A stretch of DNA of 64,000 nt, taken from contig NW_008246071.1 of the NCBI RefSeq assembly GCF_000281045.1, forward strand, positions 865,172 to 929,171, written 5' to 3'. The notes under the pieces were generated by a model. The model was not told the DNA's origin. It saw only the letters and a list, made by a program, of their open reading frames with translations, and did not search any database. The position numbers and the translations under genes are program-made. Source of the stretch: Saprolegnia diclina VS20. Taxonomy: Eukaryota; Oomycota; Saprolegniomycetes; Saprolegniales; Saprolegniaceae. Below, one piece after another: positions 1 through 10,797 of the stretch. The number at the start of each line of letters is the position of its first letter. Position 1 is the stretch's first letter.

Positions 1-1044
1 GAGCACGGCGTTGATGAGCGAGAGAAGCGCATTCCGGCTTTGCCGAAGGAGGTTGAACAAATGGTTGCCGGCAGCATCGCCAATGTGCGACTTGGCAACC
101 GCGACACCGAGCGGCAGCGCAAACATGATGATGCTCAAGAGCGACCCGTTGGCGAGCGAGCTAAAGATGTTGTCCGACACCATCAAGTTGATGATCGCAA
201 TCACTTGGTCGGTGAGCGAAAGCTGCTGGAACTTGCCTTGGATGTTGAGCACGTTGTTGATGTCGTTGATCTGGTACAAGGCGCTGGCGGCCGTCGTGTT
301 GGGCTCAAAGCACGCGACCGACCCGTTCTCGGCCGCGCCGAGGAAGAGCCCGTTGGCACATTTGAGCCCGATGATTGCGACGCCGCTCGTTGCATTGGCG
401 GCGACAACAACCGAGCTCGGCGGGCTGTACATGGCACGGAAAGCCAGTGCCACAATCATACCTTGAACCGCCGCGAGCGACGACGTGAGGAAGAAGACGA
501 CGACGGTCCGGAGCGTCAAGACCGACGTCCGGTTGAGCATGATAACTTCGGCGATCGAGACTGTCATCGAGCAAAAGACAAGCGGCACGACAAGGCACCG
601 CAGTGCGCGCACAAAGAGGTTACCGGGCAGCGCGATCCACTGCTGGACGTCGTCGCCGACCTCGAGCTTGGCCAGCAAGAGCCCGAGACCAATGCCGACG
701 GCAGCGCCAATGACGACCGCGATCGAGTTGACAAAGACAGAGCTCGAGCGCGAGTCAAAGTTGCCAGCCGCGAGGTGCTTGGGGTCATGCTCCTCGAGGA
801 TCGGGTCGTCGTAGACTAGCGGCGGTGTGCCGACGCCCTCTGGCTGATTCCGCACTGAAAAGTTGGTGCGCAGACCAAGCGGCTCGGCGGGCGGCGGCAC
901 GCGGCGCTCGCCGCTGCGACCCGTGCTCGATGATGAGATGGACCCGGGCGTCGTATGCAGTCGGTGATGCCCGGTGGGCGCCGGCGACGGCTCGGTGTTG
1001 CTGTCGCCGTTGTTGTAGTATAGGTAGATACCTTTCCCTTGCAT
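1..1044 (-). CDS. SLC1/DAACS amino acid:cation symporter, N-terminal part (C-terminus beyond the window)
   Basis: Plasma-membrane secondary transporter of the glutamate/neutral amino acid:cation symporter family. The ATG at 1044 opens 348 codons with no stop before the window edge. The start is chosen because it gives the paralogue-type N-terminus (MQGKGIYLYYNNGD), followed by the family motifs PPAEPLGLRTNF and YDDPILEE and then the first membrane helices (VNSIAVVIGAAVGIGLGLLL; WIALPGNLFVRALRCL). The extracellular loop carries the family Cys pair (LKCANGLFLG...VAC). The frame is lost at ...LINAVL, before the HP1/TM7/HP2/TM8 transport core, so substrate residues cannot be read. An initiator-like motif lies 18 bp upstream. 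First member of a nine-gene array. Family certain; ion and substrate unknown. Confidence 0.9.
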   Translation of the reverse strand, partial: MQGKGIYLYYNNGDSNTEPSPAPTGHHRLHTTPGSISSSSTGRSGERRVPPPAEPLGLRTNFSVRNQPEGVGTPPLVYDDPILEEHDPKHLAAGNFDSRSSSVFVNSIAVVIGAAVGIGLGLLLAKLEVGDDVQQWIALPGNLFVRALRCLVVPLVFCSMTVSIAEVIMLNRTSVLTLRTVVVFFLTSSLAAVQGMIVALAFRAMYSPPSSVVVAANATSGVAIIGLKCANGLFLGAAENGSVACFEPNTTAASALYQINDINNVLNIQGKFQQLSLTDQVIAIINLMVSDNIFSSLANGSLLSIIMFALPLGVAVAKSHIGDAAGNHLFNLLRQSRNALLSLINAVL

Positions 1045-2458
1045 ACTACTACTCGACACTAAGGAAATGTGAAAGTGGCGATGTGTTGTCACGCGCGCAA
1101 AACGTCTGAGAATTACGACGGTGCAGCATTACCGGTAGCCAGCGCCGCCTGAGAATTCGTGCCGCACAGAATTGAACTTTGCCGTCCTGTCGCTTCAGAG
1201 TCCTCAAAACACCATCGCGAGCGAGGCTCGATCCCATGGCCTCGTGCTTGTATAGCACTTGATCTCTTTACCTTCTCACAGGGTCAGACGACGACGGTCT
1301 TGACCGACACCCAGGTTGCCGCATCGTTGAATCAGATGTTGTTCTTTGCGGCTGTCCGAGTATCTGGCCGCGTGCATTCTTTTGATCTCGCCGCAAGGGA
1401 TTCGGCAGTCGAAGCTCTCAAGTCGACACCACCACCTCTATGCTGAGAAGAGCAGAAGCCGAACGCAAGGTCCTTGCGGCGAGAGCGCGCTGTCGGACGA
1501 AGCGCTGGTCCCTGCAGACGACGTACCCAATCGTACCCATCAGTGCGAGGTTACGAGTCGCTTTCTTGGCGGCGCGTCCACCAAGTCGAAAAAACGAACG
1601 CGGGCCTTTCTATTTCGAGCCTTTACGCCGGATTGGCCCGTGTCTATGAAGCGAACGCACTCGCGTTGAAACTCGTGTCACGGGACTGCGCACCAATTCT
1701 ATAGTACAGTGCATAGAAACTAGATCGGAAGAAGCTTAGGAGGCGGCTTTCTCTGCCACAGCGAGCGAGCGGTCACCAGATTGCAGCGGAGCAGGGATGA
1801 TAACTCGATCTGCGCAGGCCATACTTTGTACCGGGTCTGTGAGTCCCACACTGTGCGCCCACGGATTCGTCCAGCGCTTTGCGATGGGGCGGGACACGGC
1901 GCAGCCAGGACCGCACTGGAAGCCACAACGTACCGAGTGCAAACGGCCGAATTAAACGGCCGATCCTCACGTCTTTCAAGGACATTCAACAAGTAGCGTC
2001 GCGACACAGCCCCACCACACACAAGTAACCCGGTTCATGCAATATTCGTGGCCACCACGACGCGATGGGCGAGAAGAGGATCAGACGTTGATGCAAGCAA
2101 CAGTGGCAGTGGACCTTTGCGCGTGGAGCTGGAGTGGTGCGTTGACCAAAGCGACAAAAGATTCGACGGCTGGCAGTTTGATTGGTTGATTCAAGCCACG
2201 TGATCCATCTGATTGGCCTAGGAAAAAGCAAAACATTTCAGCCAATCACATGGCAAATTCATTCGCAAATTGGGACGACGGTGAACAACCAAACGAAGCT
2301 CTCGTGAGAGAAATTGATGTGAGAGTAGCCACACCACGGGCGCCATCCCGGCGGGAATGATATTACTTCGTCTGGGTGTACTCAAATTACATGGGCATCT
2401 CTGCATTACCGAGATGGTTTATAAAATAAGTACTAGAAGAGCGTCATATTGCCGCTCT
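1045..2458. other. Intergenic spacer, no gene seen
   Basis: Short frames only, with no recognisable protein. Apart from the initiator at 1062-1078, the notable content is a cluster of CCAAT boxes (about 2181, 2212 and 2242) around a CACGTG at 2197-2202. Confidence 0.6.
1062..1078 (-). promoter_or_regulatory. Oomycete Inr-like core promoter
   Basis: On the minus strand this reads CCACTTTCACATTTCCT, 15 of 17 positions of the oomycete initiator YCAYTYYNCAWTTTNYY, and it lies just upstream of the ATG at 1044. One inserted base separates the two halves. This implies a 5' leader of about 20-30 nt. Confidence 0.4.
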
Positions 2459-4129
2459 CTACTCGTGATGGGCCCACGCGTCGTTGTATTTTTCAGCGAG
2501 AATGCGCGTGACGACCATATTGCCGTTGAGATTGCACATGGTGCAAATGCGATCCAAGATGAAGTCGACAGCCACAATGTACACGAACGAGTGGGGAATC
2601 ACCATAGTCGGGAACACAGTCTTCCACACCGTCATGAGCATCACGAGCGCCGCATTCGGGACCGGTGCCGTGCCCATAGACGCCAGCAACGACACAAAGA
2701 AGAGGACGACCATCTGCGGCACGCCGAGGAGGTCGTTCATACCGGACGTGTTGACAAGAAACACCATCATGACTGGAAAGTACAGCCCCGGCGCGTTGAG
2801 GTTCACGGGCGTGCCCAAGCACAAGATCATTTGCGCCAGCGAGCGCGAGACTTGACGCGTCTGGTGCACGACAGTGACAGCGACCGGGAGCGACGCCATC
2901 GACGACGAGCAACCAAACGCAAAGACGTACGCGGGCACGAGCTGGCGGATGTAGCTGTACGGGTTGATGCGCGTAAAGAGAAAGAGCACGAGAGGCATCA
3001 CAATGAGCATGTGGCTCACAATGCCGCACGAAAACGTCAAAATCAAGTAGCCGGCTTGGGCAAGTACCGTCGACGAGGTCGAGTCGACGGCCACGATCGC
3101 GTTACAGATGAGGAACGCGACCGCGATCGGCGTCAAGCGAAGCACGGCGTTACAGATCAAGAGGAGACTGTTGCGCGCTTGGCGGAGGACATTGAGGACG
3201 TAGTTGTCAGCGCCGTCGGCGCTCGACCGCGCGATCGCGTACCCAAGCGGCAAGGCAAACATGATGATCGAGAGCAGCGAGCCTTGGGCCATGCTCGCAA
3301 AGATGTTGTCGGGCACCATGAGCTCGATGATCGCGATGGCTTGCTTGGTCAGCGACAAGTTGGCCAGCGGCGTCTTGACCGAGAGCACGTTGTTGACGTC
3401 CGTGATTTCAAACTGCGTTGCGTTGACGCCGGCATAATCGGGCGCCGCGCAGACGACCGACCCATTGGGCAGCGTGTTCAAATACAGCCCGTTGGCGCAC
3501 TTGAGCGCCAGGAGTGGGCCGCTCGTCACCGTGCCGTCGTTCGTGTTGGTGCCCATGAACATCGAGTGGTAGATGAGCGCGAGCACCATGCCCTGGATCG
3601 TTGCGAGCAGCGACGTGAGGAAGAAGGTGCCGGCCGTGCGCCACGTGAGAATCGACGTCTTCCTGAGAACGACGACTTCAGCGACCGAGACGCTCATCGT
3701 GCAAAAGACGAGCGGCACAATGAGACAGCGGAGCGCGCGGACAAAGAGGTCACCGGGGAGCGCGAGCCACCGGCGCGTGTCCTCGCCGACATCAAACGAG
3801 TTGGAGAGGAGAAGACCAAAGCCGACGCCGAGGGCCGCGCCAATGACGACCGAGAGCGAGCTCACAAAGCCCGAGCCGCGCGGGTCGTAGTCGGCGTGCG
3901 GTGCCATCATGCCACCCGCGCCTTCCTCCATGATCGGGTCGTCAAAGACGTATTGGGCGTTAGTGTTGCCCGCCGTGGTAAAATTGGTGCGAATGCCGAG
4001 CGGCTCGGGCGGCGGCGGCTTGGCGCCCGGCGTCAAGTTGGAGGACGGCACCGAGCTCACCGACGCGGCCTTGGTCTGCGGCGTCCCGTTGCTACCGTCG
4101 GCAACATAGAGGTAGATGCCCTTGTCCAT
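2459..4129 (-). CDS. SLC1/DAACS amino acid:cation symporter
   Basis: Complete single-exon gene, 556 aa. The N-terminal cytosolic tail holds MDKGIYLYVADG, the PPPEPLGIRTNFTT motif and FDDPIMEE (residues ~1-70). The eight-helix SLC1 core follows. The HP1 tip is CSSSMASLP, TM7 reads NLNAPGLY where the family norm is NMDGT-LY, HP2 reads GTAPVPNAALVMLM, and TM8 is DFILDRICTMCNLNGNM. The substrate side-chain position (Arg397 of archaeal GltPh) is Cys529 here, as in ASCT2-type neutral amino acid carriers. The sodium-site Asp405 is Asn537. The extracellular Cys pair LKCANGLYLN...VVC is present. Likely a neutral amino acid transporter; coupling ion uncertain. Confidence 0.95.
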   Translation of the reverse strand: MDKGIYLYVADGSNGTPQTKAASVSSVPSSNLTPGAKPPPPEPLGIRTNFTTAGNTNAQYVFDDPIMEEGAGGMMAPHADYDPRGSGFVSSLSVVIGAALGVGFGLLLSNSFDVGEDTRRWLALPGDLFVRALRCLIVPLVFCTMSVSVAEVVVLRKTSILTWRTAGTFFLTSLLATIQGMVLALIYHSMFMGTNTNDGTVTSGPLLALKCANGLYLNTLPNGSVVCAAPDYAGVNATQFEITDVNNVLSVKTPLANLSLTKQAIAIIELMVPDNIFASMAQGSLLSIIMFALPLGYAIARSSADGADNYVLNVLRQARNSLLLICNAVLRLTPIAVAFLICNAIVAVDSTSSTVLAQAGYLILTFSCGIVSHMLIVMPLVLFLFTRINPYSYIRQLVPAYVFAFGCSSSMASLPVAVTVVHQTRQVSRSLAQMILCLGTPVNLNAPGLYFPVMMVFLVNTSGMNDLLGVPQMVVLFFVSLLASMGTAPVPNAALVMLMTVWKTVFPTMVIPHSFVYIVAVDFILDRICTMCNLNGNMVVTRILAEKYNDAWAHHE

Positions 4130-5584
4130 TGAAGTGTTGGAATCAAGCGGGCAAATGAAAAGTGATCACAGCAGTGCAAGGCGAGTGCACACACGCTTGC
4201 GACGCCCCGCCATTTGGTGCAGCGACCGCATTCACAGACAGGGCGATATGTGCGGAAGAAGCAATTCGATGCCGTTGGAACCGGGTGGAACGGATGTCTA
4301 CGGGGTAGACGTGGATAGAATTTACCTTTAATGAGTACCGATGGCGTTACAGCGGCTGCGAGGGCGGTTTCTGCTATTAGTTGACACGCGCTCATGTCCG
4401 CACAGGTGGCTCTTAGCCGGGCGCATTGTGTCTCTGGTGACGCCACGTCAGTCGCAAGCCAGCGCGCGAATCGATCGCAGTGGGTACAAGCGCAGTAGTG
4501 GCCAAGCAGAGGCCATACGCATCACCAACTATCATTCGCGCATGGCTTTGGCACGCCGGTCGCACCAAATACTACAGCGCCAAAACACACCAAAGTCGAC
4601 GTTGGAGTCGGTCTTGAAGCGCACATCTTCATGATAAGCTGATCAGCTGCGTGGTGGTTGCACGTCGTGAGGGCACCGTAGTACATGTGAATAAGAATAT
4701 CATGGAGGTTGCGCCTCTAGCATCCCGCGTCGAAGCAGCGCAACAAGTAATAATACAGTAATAAATAGAAACGGCAGTGCTCCTGGCAGCTGGCGTATCC
4801 ACGATACGTCGTGTGTTCATCCACGCTAGGCAGCTGACGAGCTATTCACTTGTCGTTTGTATGCCGTCGAGACGCGATCATCATGCGTTATCGGCACGTG
4901 GCGGGAGATATACGATTACACATTTTACTAGAGTTATGATACCGCTCCCCGTGGTAAAGGACGCCGATTGCTCATTCACTTATAGCGTCCACGAAGACGA
5001 TGCTTTTCACCAAGACCTCTCATCTCGCGAGATGTCGCCGGGGCAATCACGTCCGAGTGTCTTCTTGCATTGCTCTTTTAGAGCTGCTTTGGGTCGAGTC
5101 GCAGCACTTTTGAATCAGGCGACGCTGACTTGAAGCGTGTGGAAGTGAGTCTCGGCGTGTCATGTTTACGGACACCGGGTCACTGAACTGGTAAACTGTT
5201 TTCATGGCGGTGGCCTCCCCAGACTCCAGACTTTGGATCCCACTCAAACCAAACCACAGGGCTGGTGACAAGAACGGCGTCGCTGGTGCCTAGCTGAGGC
5301 CTAGTCATCGGCAATGGGTGGCGGAAGAGTAGCCACCAAAATGCACCACACACGGCCTTCGCTCGTCATCTCGACCGGGCACGACACTGTCTTCATCACT
5401 CATTTCATGCTACAACTTCAACAACTGCAAGCGAGTCGACGGTGGGTTGTGAATCAGAACACCTCGAGCGCAAGCCTCACTTTCCATTCTTCAATTGCAG
5501 ACGTACTCGTCCTTGGGTATATACTAGGTTACTAAATAGACGATTACATTAGTAGGACACACAGTGCATAGTCTTCCAACGAAA
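4130..5584. other. Intergenic spacer, no gene seen
   Basis: Contains the 4149-4165 initiator. Otherwise only short frames without coding character; nothing else recognised. Confidence 0.6.
4149..4165 (-). promoter_or_regulatory. Oomycete Inr core promoter of the SLC1 gene starting at 4129
   Basis: The minus strand reads TCACTTTTCATTTGCCC, matching 16 of 17 positions of YCAYTYYNCAWTTTNYY, 20 bp from the ATG. It is the best initiator match in the window and supports the chosen start codon. Confidence 0.6.
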
Positions 5585-7306
5585 CTACGCGACTGGAGTG
5601 CTGGCGCCATCGAGCGAGATCGTGTCGTCGTACTGCGCAGACAGAATCCGCGTCACGACCATGTTGCCGTTGACGTTGACAGCAGTTCGAATTCGATCAA
5701 AGAGAAAATCGATTGCGACGACGTACACGAACGCCGACGGCAGCGCGATCGTCGGAAACACCGTCTTCCAGACCGTCATGAGCATGACAAGACCGGCGTT
5801 GGGCACTGGTGCTGTGCCCATCGAGCCAATGAGCGACACGAAAAAAAGCACGACGATCTGCGGCGTCCCGAGCGCCGAGGCATTCCCCGACATGTGCAGC
5901 ATGAAAATGGTCATGACCGGCTGGTACAGTCCCGCGGCGTTCATGTTGATGGGCGTGCCAAGGCACATGATGAGCTGCGCCATTGAGCGCGTCACAAGGC
6001 GCGTCTGGTGCGTGACCGTGACGGCCACCGGCAGCGTCGCCATCGACGAGGCACACCCAAACGCAAAGACGTAGGCGGGAAAGAGCTGCCGGAGGTAGTT
6101 GTACGGGTTGCTGCGCGTAAAGAGGAAGAGGACGATGGGAAGCACCACGAGCACGTGCGAGAAGACGCCAGCGATAAACGCCAAAAAGAGGTACCCGCCA
6201 TGGGAAGCGAGGCCCGCGGACGACGTGTCGTACGCAACAACTGCGTTGCTGATGAGAAAGACGATCGCGACCGGCGTAAAGCGAAGCACCACGTGGATCA
6301 AAATCAAGAGCGCGTTCCGAGCTTGGCGCAGCATGTTGAGGAGGTAGTTGGTGCTCGCATCGCCCGCATGGGTTCGGGCGACTGCAATGCCGAGCGGCAA
6401 GGCAAACATGATGATCGAGAGGAGCGACCCGTTGGCGAGGGCGTTGAAAATGTTGTCGGGCACGACCATTTCGATGATTGCAATCACTTGCTGCGTCAGC
6501 GACAGCGTCTGGAGCGGCGTCGAGATCTTGAGTGCGTTGTTGACGTCCGTCACTTGAAACTGCCCGGACGTGGCATTGGCGCCAATGCACGCGACGCCGC
6601 CGTCCGTCGACGACGGGCCGAGGTACTTGCCGTTGGCGCACTGCAGCGCAATGATGGGCACCGTCGACGACGTGTTGAACGTCGTCGCGTTGTCCTGCCA
6701 CGCAAAGAGCCCGTGGTACGTAATCGCAACCAGCGTTCCCTGCACCGCCGCGAGAAAGGACGTGAGGAAGAACGTGCCCGCCGTGCGCCACGACAAGAGG
6801 GCCGTGTTTTTCAAAATGGCAATCTCGGCGATCGCCACCGTCATCGTGCAAAACACCATGGGCACAATGAGGCAGCGCAGTGCACGCACGAAAAGGTCAC
6901 CCGGCAAGGCGAGCCACAGCATCGTGTCCTTGTTGATGCTAAGTGCTTTGAGCCCAATACCGAGGCCGACACCGACGCCAACACCAATGAGAATCGAGAG
7001 CGAGCTCACGAGGTTGGCGCCGAGCCGCGGGTCAAAGTTGCCGTGGACGCCGAGAGGCAGCTTCTCGGTCTCTTCCATGATCGGGTCAGGGAACTCGTAC
7101 TCGGGCGTGTGCGGCCCGAGCTCGTGTCGCGTCGGCGTCGTAAAGTTGGTGCGGATCCCAAGGGGCTCGTGGTGCGGCGCCGTGCGCTTCCCACCGCTGC
7201 TCGTCGACGATGCCGAGCTCGGCGTCGCATGAAGGAGGTGCGGCGGCGTTGGCGTCACCTGATGGTCGGCTTCTTGGTACAGGTAGATGCCTTGGCTGCC
7301 GGCCAT
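5585..7306 (-). CDS. SLC1/DAACS amino acid:cation symporter
   Basis: Complete single-exon gene, 573 aa, ATG at 7306. The tail has GIYLYQEADHQ, PLGIRTNFTT and PDPIMEE. The core shows HP1 CASSMATLP, TM7 NMNAAGLY, HP2 GTAPVPNAGLVMLM and TM8 DFLFDRIRTAVNVNGNM. The side-chain-reading residue is Arg540, the acidic-substrate form found in glutamate/aspartate carriers, so this copy is a candidate glutamate/aspartate transporter. Both sodium-site Asp positions (GltPh D312 and D405) are Asn, the second being Asn548. The extracellular Cys pair LQCANGKYLG...VAC is present. Same strand as its neighbours in the array. Confidence 0.95.
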   Translation of the reverse strand: MAGSQGIYLYQEADHQVTPTPPHLLHATPSSASSTSSGGKRTAPHHEPLGIRTNFTTPTRHELGPHTPEYEFPDPIMEETEKLPLGVHGNFDPRLGANLVSSLSILIGVGVGVGLGIGLKALSINKDTMLWLALPGDLFVRALRCLIVPMVFCTMTVAIAEIAILKNTALLSWRTAGTFFLTSFLAAVQGTLVAITYHGLFAWQDNATTFNTSSTVPIIALQCANGKYLGPSSTDGGVACIGANATSGQFQVTDVNNALKISTPLQTLSLTQQVIAIIEMVVPDNIFNALANGSLLSIIMFALPLGIAVARTHAGDASTNYLLNMLRQARNALLILIHVVLRFTPVAIVFLISNAVVAYDTSSAGLASHGGYLFLAFIAGVFSHVLVVLPIVLFLFTRSNPYNYLRQLFPAYVFAFGCASSMATLPVAVTVTHQTRLVTRSMAQLIMCLGTPINMNAAGLYQPVMTIFMLHMSGNASALGTPQIVVLFFVSLIGSMGTAPVPNAGLVMLMTVWKTVFPTIALPSAFVYVVAIDFLFDRIRTAVNVNGNMVVTRILSAQYDDTISLDGASTPVA

Positions 7307-9021
7307 GGTTCGTCTCTGTGGTCAAATCGAAAATGAATGCATGCCCTCGTTCGCGTGTGCATGTGTTAGTAAGGCCCACGTGGGTCGAGACCGACCGCCT
7401 CTGCTGATGAAAGCTACTCTTGATGGCCGATGTCGTCGTATTTGGTTGAGGCTTGATCCAGATGGTGAGAGCGGCCTTTCTACAAGGGCAAAATGGCGTC
7501 GGCAGACAAGCGATGTCGGTACGATGCCTTGCTACTGGCTACTGCCGACAACACCACGCTTCGTGTCGGTCTTAGCGACTCGGCAATCGATTCGCATTGG
7601 CTTTAAAGACGTACTAGAGCGGATGTGGTGTCGGCGGCAAAGCCAATTGAAGTGGAATGGCGCTTTAGTAGTACTCTACGAAAGCAGAGTACTACTACGT
7701 TTACGTACAGGCAAGTGCCATCTTGTATAGTGTATTGTATCGCGGCCGGGGCACGACTGCTGAACGTAATTAGAAAGGTGGCGTCACCAGTCGTCCAGTG
7801 GTGTTTGCTTCTACCGAGACCGCATCAACACAAGCCGAAGCGGTCTGTTGCACCGATCAGCTCGCACGAGGCAGCAACGGTACAGACGGCGGCGTTTGAA
7901 GCTCGATGGTCGGTACAACAGAGCTGACCAGTCGATCTTCTTTCGAAAAACGCGTCCAACAAACGAAATAGCAATGGATGGGATCACGTGCTACGTTAGC
8001 ATGCGCCTCGAAGGCCGTGTGTCATCACGGACGTTGTTGGTGACGACGGAGAAGCACCACGCAAGCACCATTTTTTCAAACGTAGGAACGAACCAGGAAC
8101 TCTAGAAGTCTCGGAAACGATTTCCGACATGAAGCAGCAACGCTGGACAAGTGGTATTCTCTCGAGCTTGAAGTTGCCATTTGTAAACCTGGATGGTGCC
8201 AGGTGCTTTTGTCTACAGCTGTTGCCATCGAACGTCGCGCCATAGCCACACGTCCCGAGTCCCAACGCAATGCAGATTCATTCTCAGTATGGTCAGCGCA
8301 GACATACGCATACTGCACGAGTAATACGCAACGCCAAACTGGAGTCATCTCATCGGGCTGACAGTCGACGTAGTTGGTTGAAAGATCGTGACGGTAAACG
8401 CCATCATGCGTAGAAACTGTAGCCGGCGAGGGGGCAAAGCCACGAGCGTTGCTGTCACGTTCTTTTCTTTGGGTTGCAATACCCCTTTTTCGTCGAGCGT
8501 AGTACAAGCAGGCACACGCGATGTCGCGCAATCTCAAACGCATCGCACGCAGTTATAGGAACCCAATCGACTATGTTCTTTCTGACGTCGACGCAGTTGC
8601 AGACTTGCTGCTAGTTAGTTACATGGCCAACCAAAGAGATTTCGGCACGGATACAGCCGAGTGAATCTCTCTCGAAAGGTGGGGAGGAACAAAGAAAGCA
8701 ATCGCGCTTGCTATTGGGACTTGAAAGGACGAAGAGTCTTGGCGCAGTCAACAGCAGCTCCCAGGTAGCGTGCTTGCGCTCTGTCGACGCACCCAGGTGC
8801 AAACGGTGGCAACATCACGTCTTTTGTGTCAGCGCATCACGCGCAGCCGTACAAATTGTGAGAAGAACGCGCGATCCAGCGTGTCGCTACGAGCAACCAC
8901 ACACAAAGACACGCCAACAAAGATGACAAGACGGCAGTAGGTAATTGAGATTCAGCAAACGAGCTGGTTAGCCAAGAGACAGGAGTAAATACATAACAAA
9001 ATACTAGACACGAATCGACAT
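7307..9021. other. Intergenic spacer, no gene seen
   Basis: Holds the initiator at 7320-7336 and one CACGTG near 7985. No frame resembles a known protein. Confidence 0.6.
7320..7336 (-). promoter_or_regulatory. Oomycete Inr-like core promoter
   Basis: The minus strand reads TCATTTTCGATTTGACC, 15 of 17 matches to YCAYTYYNCAWTTTNYY, 14 bp upstream of the ATG at 7306. Confidence 0.45.
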
Positions 9022-10797
9022 CTAGACTCGAATGGGGCGATCAGCGGCGGCGGCATCGTCGTCGATCGAGTCTTGGAGGTCGTCGTTGAAGCGATCGGCG
9101 AGCATGCGAGCGACCACCATGTTGCCGTTGACATTGGTCATGGTCCGGATTCGATCAAAGAGAAAGTCGACGGCCATGACGATCGCAAAGGCCGGGGGCA
9201 CCTGCGTCGCCGACGGAAACACCGTCTTCCAGACCGTCAAGAGCATGACGAGGCCGGCGTTCGGGACGGGCGCTGTGCCCATCGAGCCAATCAACGCGAC
9301 AAAGAAGAGGACGACCCACTGCGGACCACGGAGCTGGTCGTCGATGCCCGACATGTGCGCCATAAAAACCGTCATGACCGGTTGGTACAAGCCCGCAGCG
9401 TTCATGTTCGTGGGTGTCCCGAGGCACAGAATGAGCTGCGCGAGGGACCGTGAGACTTGGCGCGTCTGGTGCACGACGGTCACCGCGACGGGCAAGGTGG
9501 CCATGGACGACGCACACCCAAACGCAAAGACGTATGCGGGCACGAGATGGCGGAGGTACTTGTACGGGTTGCAGCGCGTAAAGAGAAAGAGGAAGAGCGG
9601 CATCACGAGCAGCACATGAGAGACGACACCACTCAAAAACGCCAAAAAGACATAGCCAAACGCGGCCGCGTTCGCCTCCTTGATCTTGTACGAGACGATC
9701 GCACTCGCGAGAAGGAAGAGCACCGCGATCGGCGTGAGCCGCAAGAGACCGTCGATGAGCACCAAGATCGCATTCCGCGTCTGGCGAAGCAGCACAAGCA
9801 AATAGTTGTGATTGGCGTCGCTCTGCGTTTTCGCAATCACAAAGCCGAGCGGCAGCGCAAACGCAATGATACTCAAGAGCGACCCGCTCGCAAACGAGGC
9901 AAATATGTTCTCGGGCACGACCAAGTTGAAGATCGAAATGACTTGGTCCGACAACGAGAGCTGCGAGACCGCCTGTTTGGACGCGAGCGTGATCCCGTGC
10001 GACGCATCGCTCAACGTAAAGAGCGCCGTCGTGGCGTTTGGATTGGCCTCGATACAGCCGATAGACCCATTGCTACCAAGGACTGCGAGGTACATCTTGT
10101 TGGCGCACTGGAGTGCAATGTTGGTCGGAAGCGCGGGGGCCGGTGCCTTGGCAACCCCGTGGCTCGCCACGAGGTGGTAAACATACGCTACTGTGATGCC
10201 TTGGAGCGTGGCGAGCAGTGACGTGAGGAAGTAGACGGCGCCCGTGCGCCACGAGAGAAGCGCGGTTTTTTCGAGAAGCACGATCTCGGCGATCGCGACC
10301 GCCATTGAGCAAAATACCATGGGCACGATGAGACAGCGCAGTGCGCGCACAAAGAGGTCGCCGGGAAGCGCGAGCCACTTTGGCCAGTCGGACGAGGCGT
10401 CGACGTGGAGCTGCATAAGACCGACGCCGAGGCCAACGCCGATCGCGGCGGCAACCACTATCGAGACGGACGCGACTAGACTTGTGCGGCTTCTTACGTT
10501 CAGTGGCTGCGGGTGGAGCTTGTCGGGGAAATACTCTTCCATGATCGGGTCCTCGTAAACCTCAAAGGGCCGACCGGGACTCAAGCGGGATGTAAACGTC
10601 GTACGGATACCTGAGCCTTCGGGCGGCGGTGGCAGACGCCGGGACACCGACACCGTTCGAGAGCTGGGGGTCGAGAGCAATGTGTGGGGATGGTCCAACG
10701 CGCTGGACCGCCGGGTCGCTTCCGGCTCCGCGGACGGCGCGTCGTCGGGCGCATACAAGAAGACGCCACTGGATGCTGTCGTGCTGTGCTTTGTCAT
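9022..10797 (-). CDS. SLC1/DAACS amino acid:cation symporter
   Basis: Single-exon gene, 591 aa. The frame is open 12 codons further upstream, but the ATG at 10797 is preferred because it gives the paralogue-like N-terminus MTKHSTTASSGVFLYAPDD. The tail has GSGIRTTFTS and YEDPIMEE. The core has HP1 CASSMATLP, TM7 NMNAAGLY, HP2 GTAPVPNAGLVMLL and TM8 DFLFDRIRTMTNVNGNM, with Arg551 at the side-chain position (acidic-substrate type) and Asn559 at the sodium-site Asp position. The extracellular Cys pair LQCANKMYLA...IGC is present. The C-terminal tail is acidic (SIDDDAAAADRP). Candidate glutamate/aspartate carrier. Confidence 0.93.
   Translation of the reverse strand: MTKHSTTASSGVFLYAPDDAPSAEPEATRRSSALDHPHTLLSTPSSRTVSVSRRLPPPPEGSGIRTTFTSRLSPGRPFEVYEDPIMEEYFPDKLHPQPLNVRSRTSLVASVSIVVAAAIGVGLGVGLMQLHVDASSDWPKWLALPGDLFVRALRCLIVPMVFCSMAVAIAEIVLLEKTALLSWRTGAVYFLTSLLATLQGITVAYVYHLVASHGVAKAPAPALPTNIALQCANKMYLAVLGSNGSIGCIEANPNATTALFTLSDASHGITLASKQAVSQLSLSDQVISIFNLVVPENIFASFASGSLLSIIAFALPLGFVIAKTQSDANHNYLLVLLRQTRNAILVLIDGLLRLTPIAVLFLLASAIVSYKIKEANAAAFGYVFLAFLSGVVSHVLLVMPLFLFLFTRCNPYKYLRHLVPAYVFAFGCASSMATLPVAVTVVHQTRQVSRSLAQLILCLGTPTNMNAAGLYQPVMTVFMAHMSGIDDQLRGPQWVVLFFVALIGSMGTAPVPNAGLVMLLTVWKTVFPSATQVPPAFAIVMAVDFLFDRIRTMTNVNGNMVVARMLADRFNDDLQDSIDDDAAAADRPIRV

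Noticed and set aside
2357-4132. Long plus-strand frame (591 codons) opposite an SLC1 gene
   Set aside because: Antisense shadow. The minus strand encodes a complete SLC1 protein, and the plus translation is rich in R/H/D from G/C-rich third positions. The same applies to the long antisense frames at 6008-7336, 9457-10221, 27504-28340 and 51534-52799.
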